Below are positions 1-8,810 of a stretch of DNA of 64,000 nt, one piece after another (within the stretch, counting starts at the first letter, position 1; the number at the start of each line of letters is the position of its first letter). This stretch comes from G965212025 sp965212025 (lineage in GTDB: Bacteria; Pseudomonadota; Gammaproteobacteria; Poriferisulfidales; Oxydemutatoraceae), in NCBI GenBank assembly GCA_965212025.1, contig OZ243039.1:62001-126000 (forward strand). The letters run 5' to 3'. The translations under genes and the position numbers were made by a program. Below the pieces are notes generated by a model. The model was not told the DNA's origin. It did no database searches and was given only the letters and a program-made list of their open reading frames with translations.

Positions 1-2139
1 TCTCATCACGTCCTTCTTTTTCTTGCCCATGGCGCTGCGCAAGACATCCGCCTGCCCGAGACTGAAACCGGCAAGCCTCTGGGCAATCTCCATCACCTGT
101 TCCTGATAGACAATCACGCCGTAAGTGTCTTTAAGAATCGGCTTCAGGGTCTTGTGCAGGTAATTAATTTTCCCCCCATGCTTGCCACGCACAAAGCTGT
201 CGATCATGCCTCTTTCACCCAGCGGACCTGGCCGAAAAAGGGCAAGCAAGGCAACCAGGTCGTCAAAGCAATCGGGCCTGATCCGCTTCGCCAATTGCTG
301 AATGCCCGGCGATTCCAACTGGAAAATACCTGCGGTTCGCCCCGAACTCAGCAGGCGGTAAACCTGTGCATCGTCAACAGGAAGAGCCGTGAGGTCGATC
401 TGTGTTCCTTTCTGTTTGGCGACCATGGCCACCGTTCTGTTGAGCACAGTCAGCGTCTTCAAGCCAAGGAAATCAAACTTCACCAAGCCAATTGCCTCCG
501 CATCGTTCATATCCAGATGAGTCGCGACACCCGTGCCGCCACGCTCACAGTAAAGCGCCGTGTAATGGGTCAGAGGTTCCGGCGCAATGATCACGCCCCC
601 CGCATGCCTGGCAGGGTTACGAACCAAACCTTCGAGCATGAGTCCATAATCGAAAATCTCCTTGACGGTCTGCTCTGCTTCGGCGTCGCTGGGGTTCATC
701 AGCTTTCCCAATTCAGGAGACTTGGCAAGCGCGTCTTTCAACTTGATGTTGAGCTGGGCGGGAACCAATTTTGCGATCCGGTCCACCTGCGGATAGGGAT
801 AGCCCAGAACCCGCCCCACATCGCGCACGACCGCTCTTGCGGCCAAGGTGTCAAAAGTAATGATCTGGCTCACATGATCCTGCCCGTAACGGTCAACCAC
901 GTACTCAATGACCCGGTCACGCTGATCCATACAAAAGTCCACATCAATATCCGGAGGCGAAATTCTTTCCAGGTTCAAAAACCTCTCGAACAGCAACTTG
1001 TGCGGCAAAGGATCGACCTCGGTAATTTTCACAAGAAAAGCGACCAGAGAACCCGCGCTGGAACCACGGCCTGGCCCTACCGGAATACCCCGCTGCTTCG
1101 CCCACTGCACGAAATCAGAAACAATCAGAAAGTAGCTGGAAAAACCTGTCTGCGCTATGACTTCCAGTTCGTGCGCCATGCGCTGCTCATACTCTTCCCG
1201 CTTCCCTTCCCGGGTACGCAAAAAGATATCCAGCCCTTTCCTCGCTTCTTCCCGCAAATGCAACTCAGCGTCCTTATCCGCATGAGTCGAGAGCTTCGGC
1301 AGCAAAACACGGCCAAAGTCCATGCGGAAAGTGCAACGTTTGGCAATCTCCACGGTGTTTTCAATGGCCTCCGGATAGTCGTGAAACAGCGAAAGCATCT
1401 CTTCGGGAGTTTTCAGATATTGTTCGGCAACGTGAGTCTGCAAGCGCTTTTGGTCTGCGAGCTGATCACGCCTGGCGATGCAGACACGCACCTCATGAGC
1501 CAAAAAATCGCTTTTGTCCAGAAAGCACACCTCGTTGGTGGCGACAATCGGAAGCCCCTCGGAAGCGGCGAGAGCACAGGCGTTTTCCAGATACGCCTCC
1601 TCATGAGGTCTGCCATTACGCTGAATTTCCAGATAGTAGCGACCGGGAAAGTTGTTCCGCCAGAAATCCAGCACTTTCTGGGTCCCTGCCGGCCTGCCAC
1701 GCTGCAAAGCCTGACCCAGATCACCCTGCACCCCACCGGACAAAACAATGAGGTCTGACGAATACTGCTTCAGCCACTCGTAACGAAGCTGTGGGCCATC
1801 CGAGTCCTGCCCTTCGCGATACGACTGCGTCAACAGGCACGTCAAATTTCGATAGCCGGCTTCGCTCATGCACAGCAAAACGACAGAGCCAGCCGATTTG
1901 CCCACCCCCGGTCGACCCTGCAGACGCACCTCACAACCAATAACAGGCTTGATGCCAACATCCACAGCTGCCTTGTAAAACTTCACGGCCGCAAAAAGGT
2001 TGCCAAGATCCGTCACCGCCAAGGCTCCGCTACCCTGCTCATGCGCACGTTTTGCCAGAGCCGCAGGGCTGACCAATCCATCCTTGATCGAATACTCGGA
2101 ATGCACACGAAGATGCACGAAATCACCAAGCCCTGTCAT
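1..2139 (-). CDS. dnaE: DNA polymerase III subunit alpha, partial (C-terminus outside window)
   Basis: Replicative polymerase, the catalytic alpha subunit of the DNA polymerase III core. The frame is open for exactly 713 codons from the ATG at 2139 to the window edge, so roughly the N-terminal 60% of an about 1160-residue protein is present. The N-terminus (MTGLGDFVHLRVHSEYSIKD) is a typical PHP-domain opening. The polymerase-palm motif PDIDVDF gives Asp397 and Asp399, and KFDFLGLKTLTVL gives the third catalytic Asp near 556. Just before the edge comes the YQEQVM ... AMGKKK stretch of the fingers region. It lies 21 bp downstream of rnhB on the same strand, the usual rnhB-dnaE operon. No frame disruption is seen. 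Confidence 0.97.
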   Translation of the reverse strand, partial: MTGLGDFVHLRVHSEYSIKDGLVSPAALAKRAHEQGSGALAVTDLGNLFAAVKFYKAAVDVGIKPVIGCEVRLQGRPGVGKSAGSVVLLCMSEAGYRNLTCLLTQSYREGQDSDGPQLRYEWLKQYSSDLIVLSGGVQGDLGQALQRGRPAGTQKVLDFWRNNFPGRYYLEIQRNGRPHEEAYLENACALAASEGLPIVATNEVCFLDKSDFLAHEVRVCIARRDQLADQKRLQTHVAEQYLKTPEEMLSLFHDYPEAIENTVEIAKRCTFRMDFGRVLLPKLSTHADKDAELHLREEARKGLDIFLRTREGKREEYEQRMAHELEVIAQTGFSSYFLIVSDFVQWAKQRGIPVGPGRGSSAGSLVAFLVKITEVDPLPHKLLFERFLNLERISPPDIDVDFCMDQRDRVIEYVVDRYGQDHVSQIITFDTLAARAVVRDVGRVLGYPYPQVDRIAKLVPAQLNIKLKDALAKSPELGKLMNPSDAEAEQTVKEIFDYGLMLEGLVRNPARHAGGVIIAPEPLTHYTALYCERGGTGVATHLDMNDAEAIGLVKFDFLGLKTLTVLNRTVAMVAKQKGTQIDLTALPVDDAQVYRLLSSGRTAGIFQLESPGIQQLAKRIRPDCFDDLVALLALFRPGPLGERGMIDSFVRGKHGGKINYLHKTLKPILKDTYGVIVYQEQVMEIAQRLAGFSLGQADVLRSAMGKKKKDVMR

Positions 2140-2160
2140 TCTGTCGCCACCACGGGTCAC

Positions 2161-2778
2161 CTACTCGCCCAGGAGCCTGAAAGTCTTCCGATGAAAGGCA
2201 CACGACCCGTATTTCTGAATCGCCAAACGATGCATTTTGGTAGGATAGCCCTTATGGGAGGCAAAACCATAAGCCGGGAAGCGTTGGTGTAAATCAAGCA
2301 TGAACTCATCCCGACTGACTTTGGCGAGAATGGAAGCAGCCGAGATCTGCGCCACCCGATCATCACCACCGCAAATTGCATAACTTTTACAGTCCACCAC
2401 GGGGAAATGCATGCCGTCAACCAAAACGCATTCATACGCAGTCTGCAAAGATTCCAAGGCGCGCCTCATCGCCAGCAAACTGGCATGATGAATATTGAAG
2501 CGGTCAATTTCCATGGCCGTTGCTGAGCCGACACCCCACCCCTGTGCAGATTGCTTTATGCATCCGGCAAGTCTTTGGCGTTGCCCTGAAGTCAGGCGCT
2601 TTGAGTCCCGACACCCCACCGGAATGTCCGAATCACGAATGACCACCGCAGCAGCCATCACCGGACCGACCAAGGCTCCCCGCCCGGCTTCGTCGACTCC
2701 CACAAGCAACAGGTTCCTGAAGTCAGGCAGCCGGTCGCTGCGCTTGACGAGGATTTGCTCAGTACCGGAAAGCCGCAT
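2161..2778 (-). CDS. rnhB: Ribonuclease HII
   Basis: Endonuclease that cuts the RNA strand of RNA-DNA hybrids and removes misincorporated ribonucleotides. The 205-residue length is normal for the family. The N-terminal motif VGVDEAGRG (Asp29, Glu30) and the later LVDGMHFPV segment carry active-site acidic residues, and SILAKVSRDE is the conserved helix following them. It is transcribed towards dnaE with 21 bp between them. In many gammaproteobacteria lpxB lies directly upstream; here that place is taken by a divergent oxidoreductase gene only 26 bp away, so a shared promoter would have to overlap the coding ends. Confidence 0.95.
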   Translation of the reverse strand: MRLSGTEQILVKRSDRLPDFRNLLLVGVDEAGRGALVGPVMAAAVVIRDSDIPVGCRDSKRLTSGQRQRLAGCIKQSAQGWGVGSATAMEIDRFNIHHASLLAMRRALESLQTAYECVLVDGMHFPVVDCKSYAICGGDDRVAQISAASILAKVSRDEFMLDLHQRFPAYGFASHKGYPTKMHRLAIQKYGSCAFHRKTFRLLGE

Positions 2779-2804
2779 GTTCTGTCCCCGGGAGTGCCCC
2801 GCCC

Positions 2805-3764
2805 ATGTCTGAATTGCGATGCGCCGTCATTGGGGTGGGACACCTAGGGCAATACCACGCACAGAAGTATGAACGACTTGAAGGCTGCAACCTCGTCGCC
2901 ATCGTGGATTCTGACGAGGAGCGCAGTCACACGATAGCGAAACGTTACAACACACAACCATTGACGGATTACTCCGAACTCCTGGGAAAAGTGGACACAG
3001 TCAGCATAGCCACCCCGACCGGCACGCACTTTCAGATTGCCAGCGACTGCCTGAAGACCGGGGTTCATGTCCTCGTTGAAAAGCCCATTTCCACCTCCAT
3101 TGCCGAAGCCGATGCGTTGATTGCCCTTGCAAAAGAAAACAACTGCCTGCTGCAAGTCGGACACATTGAACAGTTTAATCCAGCGTTTTGCCGCCTACGC
3201 AAAAATGTCGTTTTGCCCATGTTCATCGAAGCTGTCCGCCTGATGGAGCCGAGCGACAGAAACACGGATGTCAACGTCATACTGGATCTGATGATTCACG
3301 ATCTCAGCAATATTTTCAGCCTCGTGAAAAGCCCGGTTGAATCGTTGCTAGCCAAAGGAGTGCCGGTACTGAACCCAGACACAGACATCGCCAATGTCCG
3401 GATACATTTTGCCAACGGTTGCGTTGCCAATGTTACGGCCAGCCGCATCAGCATGAAACAGGAAAGAAAGCTCAGGATCTTCGAAAGCCACAAGTACCAT
3501 CACGTAGACATGAAAAACCACTACTACACAGAGGCATTTCGAAACAACGAGGAAGGTGGTGCACCCTTCCAAGCGAAAACCTGGCGTTACCCGGAAGCCG
3601 ACTCCCTGCACGATGAAATAGCCCACTTCGTATCCTGCGTTCTGACACACAAAGTCCCACGCGTTAACGGCGAGGACGGTCGCGAAGCACTGAAAGTCGC
3701 ACTGGAAATATCGGATCTGGTTGCCAAAGACCAATGGCAAATCGCGCCCCAAGAACAGGCATAG
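2805..3764 (+). CDS. Gfo/Idh/MocA-family NAD(P)-dependent oxidoreductase, possibly lipid A sugar related
   Basis: Predicted cytosolic dehydrogenase of 319 residues. The Rossmann signature GVGHLGQYH starts at residue 10, the family EKP motif is at 92-94 (VEKPIS), and LDLMIHDLSNIF carries the conserved catalytic-region His. Members with this length and the LMIHD pattern are often found in lipid A gene neighbourhoods, where GnnA oxidises the 3-OH of UDP-GlcNAc for later amination. The adjacent rnhB, normally an lpxB neighbour, fits that, but no gnnB-like aminotransferase is visible here, so the substrate stays open. It is divergent to rnhB and followed after 10 bp by a secreted-protein gene. Confidence 0.85.
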   Translation: MSELRCAVIGVGHLGQYHAQKYERLEGCNLVAIVDSDEERSHTIAKRYNTQPLTDYSELLGKVDTVSIATPTGTHFQIASDCLKTGVHVLVEKPISTSIAEADALIALAKENNCLLQVGHIEQFNPAFCRLRKNVVLPMFIEAVRLMEPSDRNTDVNVILDLMIHDLSNIFSLVKSPVESLLAKGVPVLNPDTDIANVRIHFANGCVANVTASRISMKQERKLRIFESHKYHHVDMKNHYYTEAFRNNEEGGAPFQAKTWRYPEADSLHDEIAHFVSCVLTHKVPRVNGEDGREALKVALEISDLVAKDQWQIAPQEQA

Positions 3765-3774
3765 CTCCCAAAAG

Positions 3775-4524
3775 ATGGCTTTACACGGCCAGCCACTGAC
3801 CCTGCCTGCCATGCTCCTCGCGACATCCTGCGTCTTTGCGCAAAGCATGCCAGGCATGGAAGTCGAGCTACGACCCACCACAAGACCCGAAGTCCGCCAC
3901 GCGCAAGCAGCAGCGATTAACGACTACCCAAGCCTCGCAACACGGCTTGACCTGCCGGCACTGAATATCGAGGAACAAAGAGAAATCAAACGCCTGGCAA
4001 GTGACCCGACCAAAGCATACGTAGGCATCGGCAGAGAAGCCCGTTTGACCACACCCAACTGGGCCTTGGTGGAAGAAGAAGAAGGGGAAGAAAGGGAAGA
4101 AAGCGATGACCGAATCTGGCAAGCCCAAATCCACTCCCCCGACTCCCTCTCCCTGAAAGTACGCTTCACAGACTTTGCGCTTGCACCGGAAACATCCGTG
4201 AAGGTCTACGCCCTCCACGGCAACCCAAGCGCACCGATCGGAGAATACAAAGGCAGCGGCACGAGCCACAACGGAACATTCTGGTCATTGACCGTCCCCG
4301 GAAATACCGTGGTCGTGGAATACTGGATTCCTGCCGAAAGCACAACGGAACCAGGAGCATTCCCGTTCAAAGTGGAAAGGATCAGCCATACCTTCAGAGG
4401 CAAAGACGGCAAGCTGTACGGGGTCGATGAGCCGCAGGAGAAGCCGCAGAGTCAATCGGAAGATCAGCCGCAAAGCCAGCCGGAAGATCAGCCGGAAGTG
4501 AAAGCCACGCGGAAGCCATGCTGA
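3775..4524 (+). CDS. Predicted exported protein with a beta-sandwich domain like the propeptide region of lysyl-endopeptidase-type proteases
   Basis: About 249 residues from the ATG at 3775. The same frame is open upstream to a TTG at 3721, which would add a Lys/Arg-rich n-region but overlap the preceding gene. LPAMLLATSCVFAQ looks like a signal sequence core. After a Glu-rich linker (residues about 100-112) comes a domain (about 115-210) with LKVRFTDFALAP, VKVYALHG, GEYKGSGTSHNGTFWSLTVPG and VVVEYWIPAE. That pattern resembles the non-catalytic region before the protease domain of lysyl-endopeptidase-type enzymes, but no protease domain follows. The tail is a Gln/Pro/Glu repeat ending RKPC. 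The C-terminal half is copied at 5725-6088 and 9676-9860, each time followed by a GT25 gene. Confidence 0.6.
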   Translation: MALHGQPLTLPAMLLATSCVFAQSMPGMEVELRPTTRPEVRHAQAAAINDYPSLATRLDLPALNIEEQREIKRLASDPTKAYVGIGREARLTTPNWALVEEEEGEEREESDDRIWQAQIHSPDSLSLKVRFTDFALAPETSVKVYALHGNPSAPIGEYKGSGTSHNGTFWSLTVPGNTVVVEYWIPAESTTEPGAFPFKVERISHTFRGKDGKLYGVDEPQEKPQSQSEDQPQSQPEDQPEVKATRKPC

Positions 4525-4645
4525 ACCGTATAACCGAAGGGTGATGGTGTGGGTGGGCAAGCCTGTTCCAACAAAGAGGCAGACAGCTTAAAATAGCGAC
4601 CCCGGCTTCTTTTTCTTGAAGCTTTGTCAAAAAACAGATTTAATA

Positions 4646-5649
4646 ATGGCAAAAACAGGCTCTTACACTTGTTTTCTGCTCAGTTCGCTTTGGAAAATTC
4701 TGGTTGGGGAAAAAGAAGGTGACGGCATCTCCTTTGGTGGCGTCATGCGTGGAGCAAGAGTCGGAGACAAGCTACTGCCGTATTATCGCTCACCGAAGTG
4801 AGAATCCCCACCAAAATGGTCTCGCTTGGAGGTATTTTGGTCATCTTCAGTACTCTGCCAAGGGGTGGGAATTTAGAAAAGTTTTGCTGAAAGATGTGGT
4901 GGCATTCTTCTATCTTTTCGGGCGCTAGTGAAACTGTTTATTACCATCAGGGCTGGCAGTCAATCGATTTTCTCTTCCAAAACTGGTTAGTGCAGCGCAA
5001 AATTCGTCATTTGAAGAAGTTAAAAATTCACAGAAAGTACGTAATCAGCCTGACAGATGTTCCTGCATCACTCGCCGGAGCCAAACGGTGCATTAACTCT
5101 GCCAAACGTTACGGAGAAGACAAGGGAATGGAGATATTTCCCGGGGTCAGGAAAGAAGAGTCTCAGGCTTTTTTTCTGGAACACAACCTGACGTTTTCTT
5201 CAGCCCCGGGACGCGAAGAGTTTTTTGATGTCGGCGCACAAATGGGGTGCTTTGCCTCCCATTATCTCCTCTGGGAAAAATGCGTTGAGCTAGACGAACC
5301 AATTATGATTTTAGAGGATGACGTGGAGTTTTGTGCGCCGGTTCTTCCGCTCAGATTCAGAGAGATTATTCACTTGGGGAAACCCTCCTTTCCAAAGGAA
5401 GCAGAAATAATGGCGTCTGTGCCAAACAAGTACCAGGAAGTCTACAATCCATTTCATTACCTTATGGGCACTCACGCCTACGGAATCACGCCAGTGGCAG
5501 CACGCAAATTGATTGATGCTTCGCACAAAGTGGTTGTTAGGCAAGTCGACAAGTTCATAAGGTCAAGAACGTACGACATTATTTTTTACCTCCCACACCC
5601 AATTAAGATCGGTATTGAATACTCTTCTATTGTCAAAACACCCTATTGA
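4646..5649 (+). pseudogene. Glycosyltransferase family 25 gene, frameshifted (copy A)
   Basis: This LPS-type GT25 homologue matches the intact copy at 9986-11008 along its length. Two compensating-size lesions break it. About two bases are missing near 4791, so the frame stops at 4799-4801, and about two extra bases lie near 4885, after which the GT25 frame reopens. The 3' part alone (ORF from about 4894) still encodes the core: LTDVPASLAGAKRCI, the metal-binding MILEDDVEF, and THAYGITPVAARKL. A shortened protein would start with unrelated residues and lack the conserved N-terminal 80 residues. It follows the secreted-domain gene by 121 bp in a cassette arrangement repeated twice downstream. 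Confidence 0.85.
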
Positions 5650-5724
5650 GAGCTGACCCAGCAGTTTTATTTCAGATCGGAGCAGACGCGAGAAAGTGAA
5701 AGAAGGTTTGATGCTGAGGGTAAA

Positions 5725-6088
5725 ACTCAATCCGAAAGTACGCTTCACAGACTTTGCGCTTGCACCGGAAACATCCGTGAAGGTCTACGCCCTCCACGGC
5801 AGCCCAAGCGCACCGATCGGAGAATACAAAGGCAGCGGCACGAGCCACAACGGAACATTCTGGTCATTGACCGTCCCCGGAAATACGGTGGTCATGGAAT
5901 ACTGGATTCCTGCCGAAAGCACAACGAAACCAGGAGCATTCCCGTTCAAAGTGGAAAGGATCAGCCATACCTTCAGAGGCAATGACTCCAAACTGTACGA
6001 AGTCGGCAACCAAGGGTTGAAGCTGAAAAGTCAGCCGGAAGTGAAAGCTACGCGAAAGTCGTGCCCGAACCACTTCACTGAAGAATGA
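5725..6088 (+). pseudogene. Partial copy of the secreted beta-sandwich protein (C-terminal domain only)
   Basis: From about 5725 the DNA closely matches 4155-4524, encoding VRFTDFALAPETSVKVYALHG through FKVERISHTFRG. The signal peptide and N-terminal third are absent, and the tail differs (ends RKSCPNHFTEE). An ORF runs from 5696, but its first residues (MKEGLMLRVKLN) are unrelated and give no signal peptide, so this is read as a duplicated tail carried along with the following GT25 gene. The spacer between this tail and the next gene also matches the spacer at 4525-4645. Confidence 0.8.
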
Positions 6089-6181
6089 TGGTGTATGTGG
6101 CCGGTTCCGCCACAAGGATAGACAGCTTAAAATCGCGAGCCGAGCTTCTTTTTCTTGAGGCTTCACAAAAGAACAAATTTA

Positions 6182-7222
6182 ATGGTGGCAAAAATGAGTC
6201 GTACACTAGATAGATTCAGATACATTTGTTTTCTACTCAGTTCACTTTGGAAAATTCTGATCGGGGAAAAAACAGGTGATGGCATCTCCTTCGGTGGGAT
6301 CATGCATGGAGCAAAAGCCGAGAACAAACTTCTACCCTATTATCACTCATACCGAAGCGACTACCATCGTCGCCATGGGCGCGCCTGGCTATATCTTGGT
6401 CATCTGCATCGCTCGGCAAAAGGCAGGGAATTTAGGAAAATTTTGCTACGTGGATGGTTCATTCATTTCTATTACCAGGTACTCGTGGAATTGCTGATTT
6501 ACAGAATTGGTGGACGAACGATTCTGCTCTATCAAAACTGGAGGATACGACACAAAATTCGTCATTTGAAAAAATTAAAAATTCACAGAAAGTACATAAT
6601 CAGCTTGACAGATGTTCCTGAATCGCTCGCCGGCGCCAAACGTTGCATGAGTTCTGCCAAACGCTACGGAGAAGACAGCGGAATGGAGATATTTCCAGGG
6701 ATCAGGAAGGAAAACTCTTTGGCTTTTTTTCTGGAACATAGCTTGACGTTTAGTTCAACTCCAGGGCATGAGGAATTTTATGATATCAGAGCAGAAATGG
6801 GCTGTTTTGCTTCCCACTACCTTCTCTGGAAGAAATGTGTTGAGCTAGACGAGCCGATTATGATTTTAGAGGATGACGTAGAATTTTGTACCCCCATTTC
6901 TCCACTCAAGTTCAGGGAGGTTATTCACTTAGGGAGACCTTGTTTGTCAAGAAATGCAAAAGTAATGGAAGCAATGTCAGATAAACATCAGGAAGTATAT
7001 AATCCATTTAATTTCCTTCTAGGAGCTTACGCATACGGGATCATGCCGTTGGCAGCACGCAAATTGCTTAATGCCGCACATAAAATGGTTGTTCTGCCAA
7101 CCGACAGGCTCATAAGATCCAGCACATGTGACATTCTTTTTTATCTCCCGCACCCAACCATGACCAGCCTCAAGCACACTTCTATACGAAAAGTACAAAC
7201 AAATGTTGAAGAAATTCTATAG
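6182..7222 (+). CDS. Glycosyltransferase family 25 (LPS biosynthesis), intact copy B
   Basis: Predicted cytoplasmic glycosyltransferase that adds a sugar to LPS core or a related glycan, 346 residues. The N-terminal 110 residues (CFLLSSLWKILIGEKTGDGISFGG) are specific to this locus. The GT25 core starts at KYIISLTDVPESLAGAKRCM, followed by GCFASHYLLWKKCVELDEPIMILEDDVEF, where EDD is the presumed metal/nucleotide-sugar site, then AYAYGIMPLAARKLL. The start could be ATG 6182 or GTG 6185; the latter aligns with the ATG of copies A and 9986. The stop overlaps the next GT25 gene by 20 bp, implying translational coupling. Acceptor and donor sugars cannot be read from sequence. Confidence 0.9.
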   Translation: MVAKMSRTLDRFRYICFLLSSLWKILIGEKTGDGISFGGIMHGAKAENKLLPYYHSYRSDYHRRHGRAWLYLGHLHRSAKGREFRKILLRGWFIHFYYQVLVELLIYRIGGRTILLYQNWRIRHKIRHLKKLKIHRKYIISLTDVPESLAGAKRCMSSAKRYGEDSGMEIFPGIRKENSLAFFLEHSLTFSSTPGHEEFYDIRAEMGCFASHYLLWKKCVELDEPIMILEDDVEFCTPISPLKFREVIHLGRPCLSRNAKVMEAMSDKHQEVYNPFNFLLGAYAYGIMPLAARKLLNAAHKMVVLPTDRLIRSSTCDILFYLPHPTMTSLKHTSIRKVQTNVEEIL

Positions 7223-8162
7223 TTTATGTGAACTGGCCTGGAAAATTTTTTCGGGTCGACACCAGCATGATATGGGGGAATCAGGGTCACTTTTAGGGGC
7301 TAAAATAAATGGAAAGCTCAATATATATTGGTGTTTACACCATGGCTGGTGGCGAAAGCTCGCTTATATCAACCCTGCACAACATGGAGCAAGATTAAAA
7401 TGGCAGCTCCTGAAAGGATTGATGCATGAAGCCATATCAGCCTTAAAACTCACCACATTTGGAGCAACCCATGACCGTTTTTCATTGCCATACAAAATTC
7501 GCAACAAAGTAGAACAACGCCATCTAGCTAGCATTGAACCATTCAAGCTCCACAAGAAATACATCATCACTCTTACCAATATTCCGGAGTCCCTGTCGGG
7601 TGCAAAGATGTGCATCAAATCAGCAGAACGCTTTGGCGAACGAGAAGGTATAGAGATTTTTCCGGGAATAAAAAAAAAACAATCGGAAGAGTTCTTTAAA
7701 AACTATAATTTAACTTGGTCTTACCCTTTCCAAAGCATGAAGCCAAAATCCATTTTGCTAGCAGAAATGGGCTGCTTCGCATCACATTATTTATTATGGG
7801 AAAAGTGCGTTGACCTAGATGAACCCATCATGGTTCTAGAAGACGATGTTGAATTTCGTGCTCCTGTACCGGCGCTGAGATTTGATGATTTTATATATTT
7901 GGGCAAGCCACCTCCTTATGTAAAAAAGAACGTTATCGATACATTACCGGCATCGCATCATGAAGTTTATTATCCTTTTAAATATTCTGTAGGTACATTT
8001 GCCTACGGCATTAAACCTAACGGTGCACGCAAGCTACTCAGCTCAGCACGGAAAATCACCGTATATCCGGCAGATAATTTTATTACACCTACCAAGGTTC
8101 GTATGCTTTTTTACCGCCCACAACCAATTACAACCAGTACGATGTTCTCATCGATCCGATAG
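7203..8162 (+). CDS. Glycosyltransferase family 25, intact copy C (second subfamily), with an A10 tract
   Basis: This 319-residue LPS-type glycosyltransferase starts at an ATG inside the last codons of copy B. Its N-terminus (LCELAWKIFSGRHQHDMGESGSLLGAK) places it with the copies at 8811, 18320 and 23972 rather than with copies A/B. Core motifs are KYIITLTNIPESLSGAKMCI, GCFASHYLLWEKCVDLDEPIMVLEDDVEF and TFAYGIKPNGARKLL. A run of ten A (7670-7679) encodes part of GIKKKQ at a place where paralogues have mixed codons, so the gene is exposed to slippage. As sequenced the frame is intact. It probably acts on the same glycan as its neighbours. Confidence 0.9.
   Translation: MLKKFYSLCELAWKIFSGRHQHDMGESGSLLGAKINGKLNIYWCLHHGWWRKLAYINPAQHGARLKWQLLKGLMHEAISALKLTTFGATHDRFSLPYKIRNKVEQRHLASIEPFKLHKKYIITLTNIPESLSGAKMCIKSAERFGEREGIEIFPGIKKKQSEEFFKNYNLTWSYPFQSMKPKSILLAEMGCFASHYLLWEKCVDLDEPIMVLEDDVEFRAPVPALRFDDFIYLGKPPPYVKKNVIDTLPASHHEVYYPFKYSVGTFAYGIKPNGARKLLSSARKITVYPADNFITPTKVRMLFYRPQPITTSTMFSSIR
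7670..7679 (+). repeat. A10 homopolymer inside GT25 copy C
   Basis: Ten consecutive A in the coding strand at codons for Ile-Lys-Lys-Lys. Related copies carry ATCAGGAAGG or ATCAATAAACATC here, so the run is private to this copy. A one-base change would truncate the enzyme before its EDD motif. Confidence 0.9.
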
Positions 8163-8282
8163 CCTCTAATCATATACCATGAAAACAGCAGACACAATTA
8201 TGCAGACCTCGTCCTTGCAATGACACCATGTGTAGTGGACTTTTAGGGCACACATGGTTCACTTAGCTAGCTACGGTCAATC

Positions 8283-8802
8283 CTAAGGTTTACCTAACTT
8301 TAAGGCTCTTTTCAATACTCTAATCCAATGTATTGATTTGTGATAAACGGCCAAAATGTAGGATTTTAATATGTTTGGAATGCATGGTACGATAATCAGA
8401 GATATCAGCATGCGAAAATTCAGTCTCCGAGTTATTGAGACATAAGATAGTGGTAAGTCTGAATTTTCAAGCAACACAAAGGGATTACGTATAAATAACT
8501 TTAAATCTTTACTTGCATTGGCAGAAAACAACTTAAGATCACCATCTGAAATATCGGTACAGGATGCTCATCTGAACACAAGAATTTAAGCCATTCTTCG
8601 AGAAAGTCTGGGTTCTCCATCAATGGAACTAGCACCTAGTCTTGTGTCAAACGTTCATAAAGAAGACCATCATACCTATAGGATGGAAGGTCACCAGTGC
8701 GCAGTAACTCATTCAGACCATTGAGTGAATTTGTGTCTGTGATCCTGGAAAATTCACCGGTACCTAATCCACAACAGATTTTTCACACTAAAGCGGCATG
8801 CC
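8283..8802 (-). pseudogene. Relic of the capsule-synthesis-like transferase gene (3' part)
   Basis: The minus strand matches the 3' third of the intact gene at 14944-16419. The remaining ORF (8283-8531) reads RNPFVLLENSDLPLSY ... SIHWIRVLKRALK against RNPFTILKGLDLPMSC ... LRFLKRKFK. Further upstream on the minus strand, DNA similarity continues to about 8802 through the region encoding the GLGTGEFSML motif of the intact gene, but with several frame changes. At 8803-8811 the similarity stops and a GT25 fragment begins on the other strand. It is a deletion-recombination scar rather than a working gene. Confidence 0.75.
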
Positions 8803-8810
8803 AGATTGGA

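Noticed and set aside
154..1758. A 534-codon open frame on the plus strand
   Set aside because: It is antisense to dnaE, which is confirmed by catalytic motifs over the same bases.
3775..4524. Annotation as a secreted protease
   Set aside because: Only the non-catalytic beta-sandwich resembles such enzymes; no catalytic domain or triad follows.
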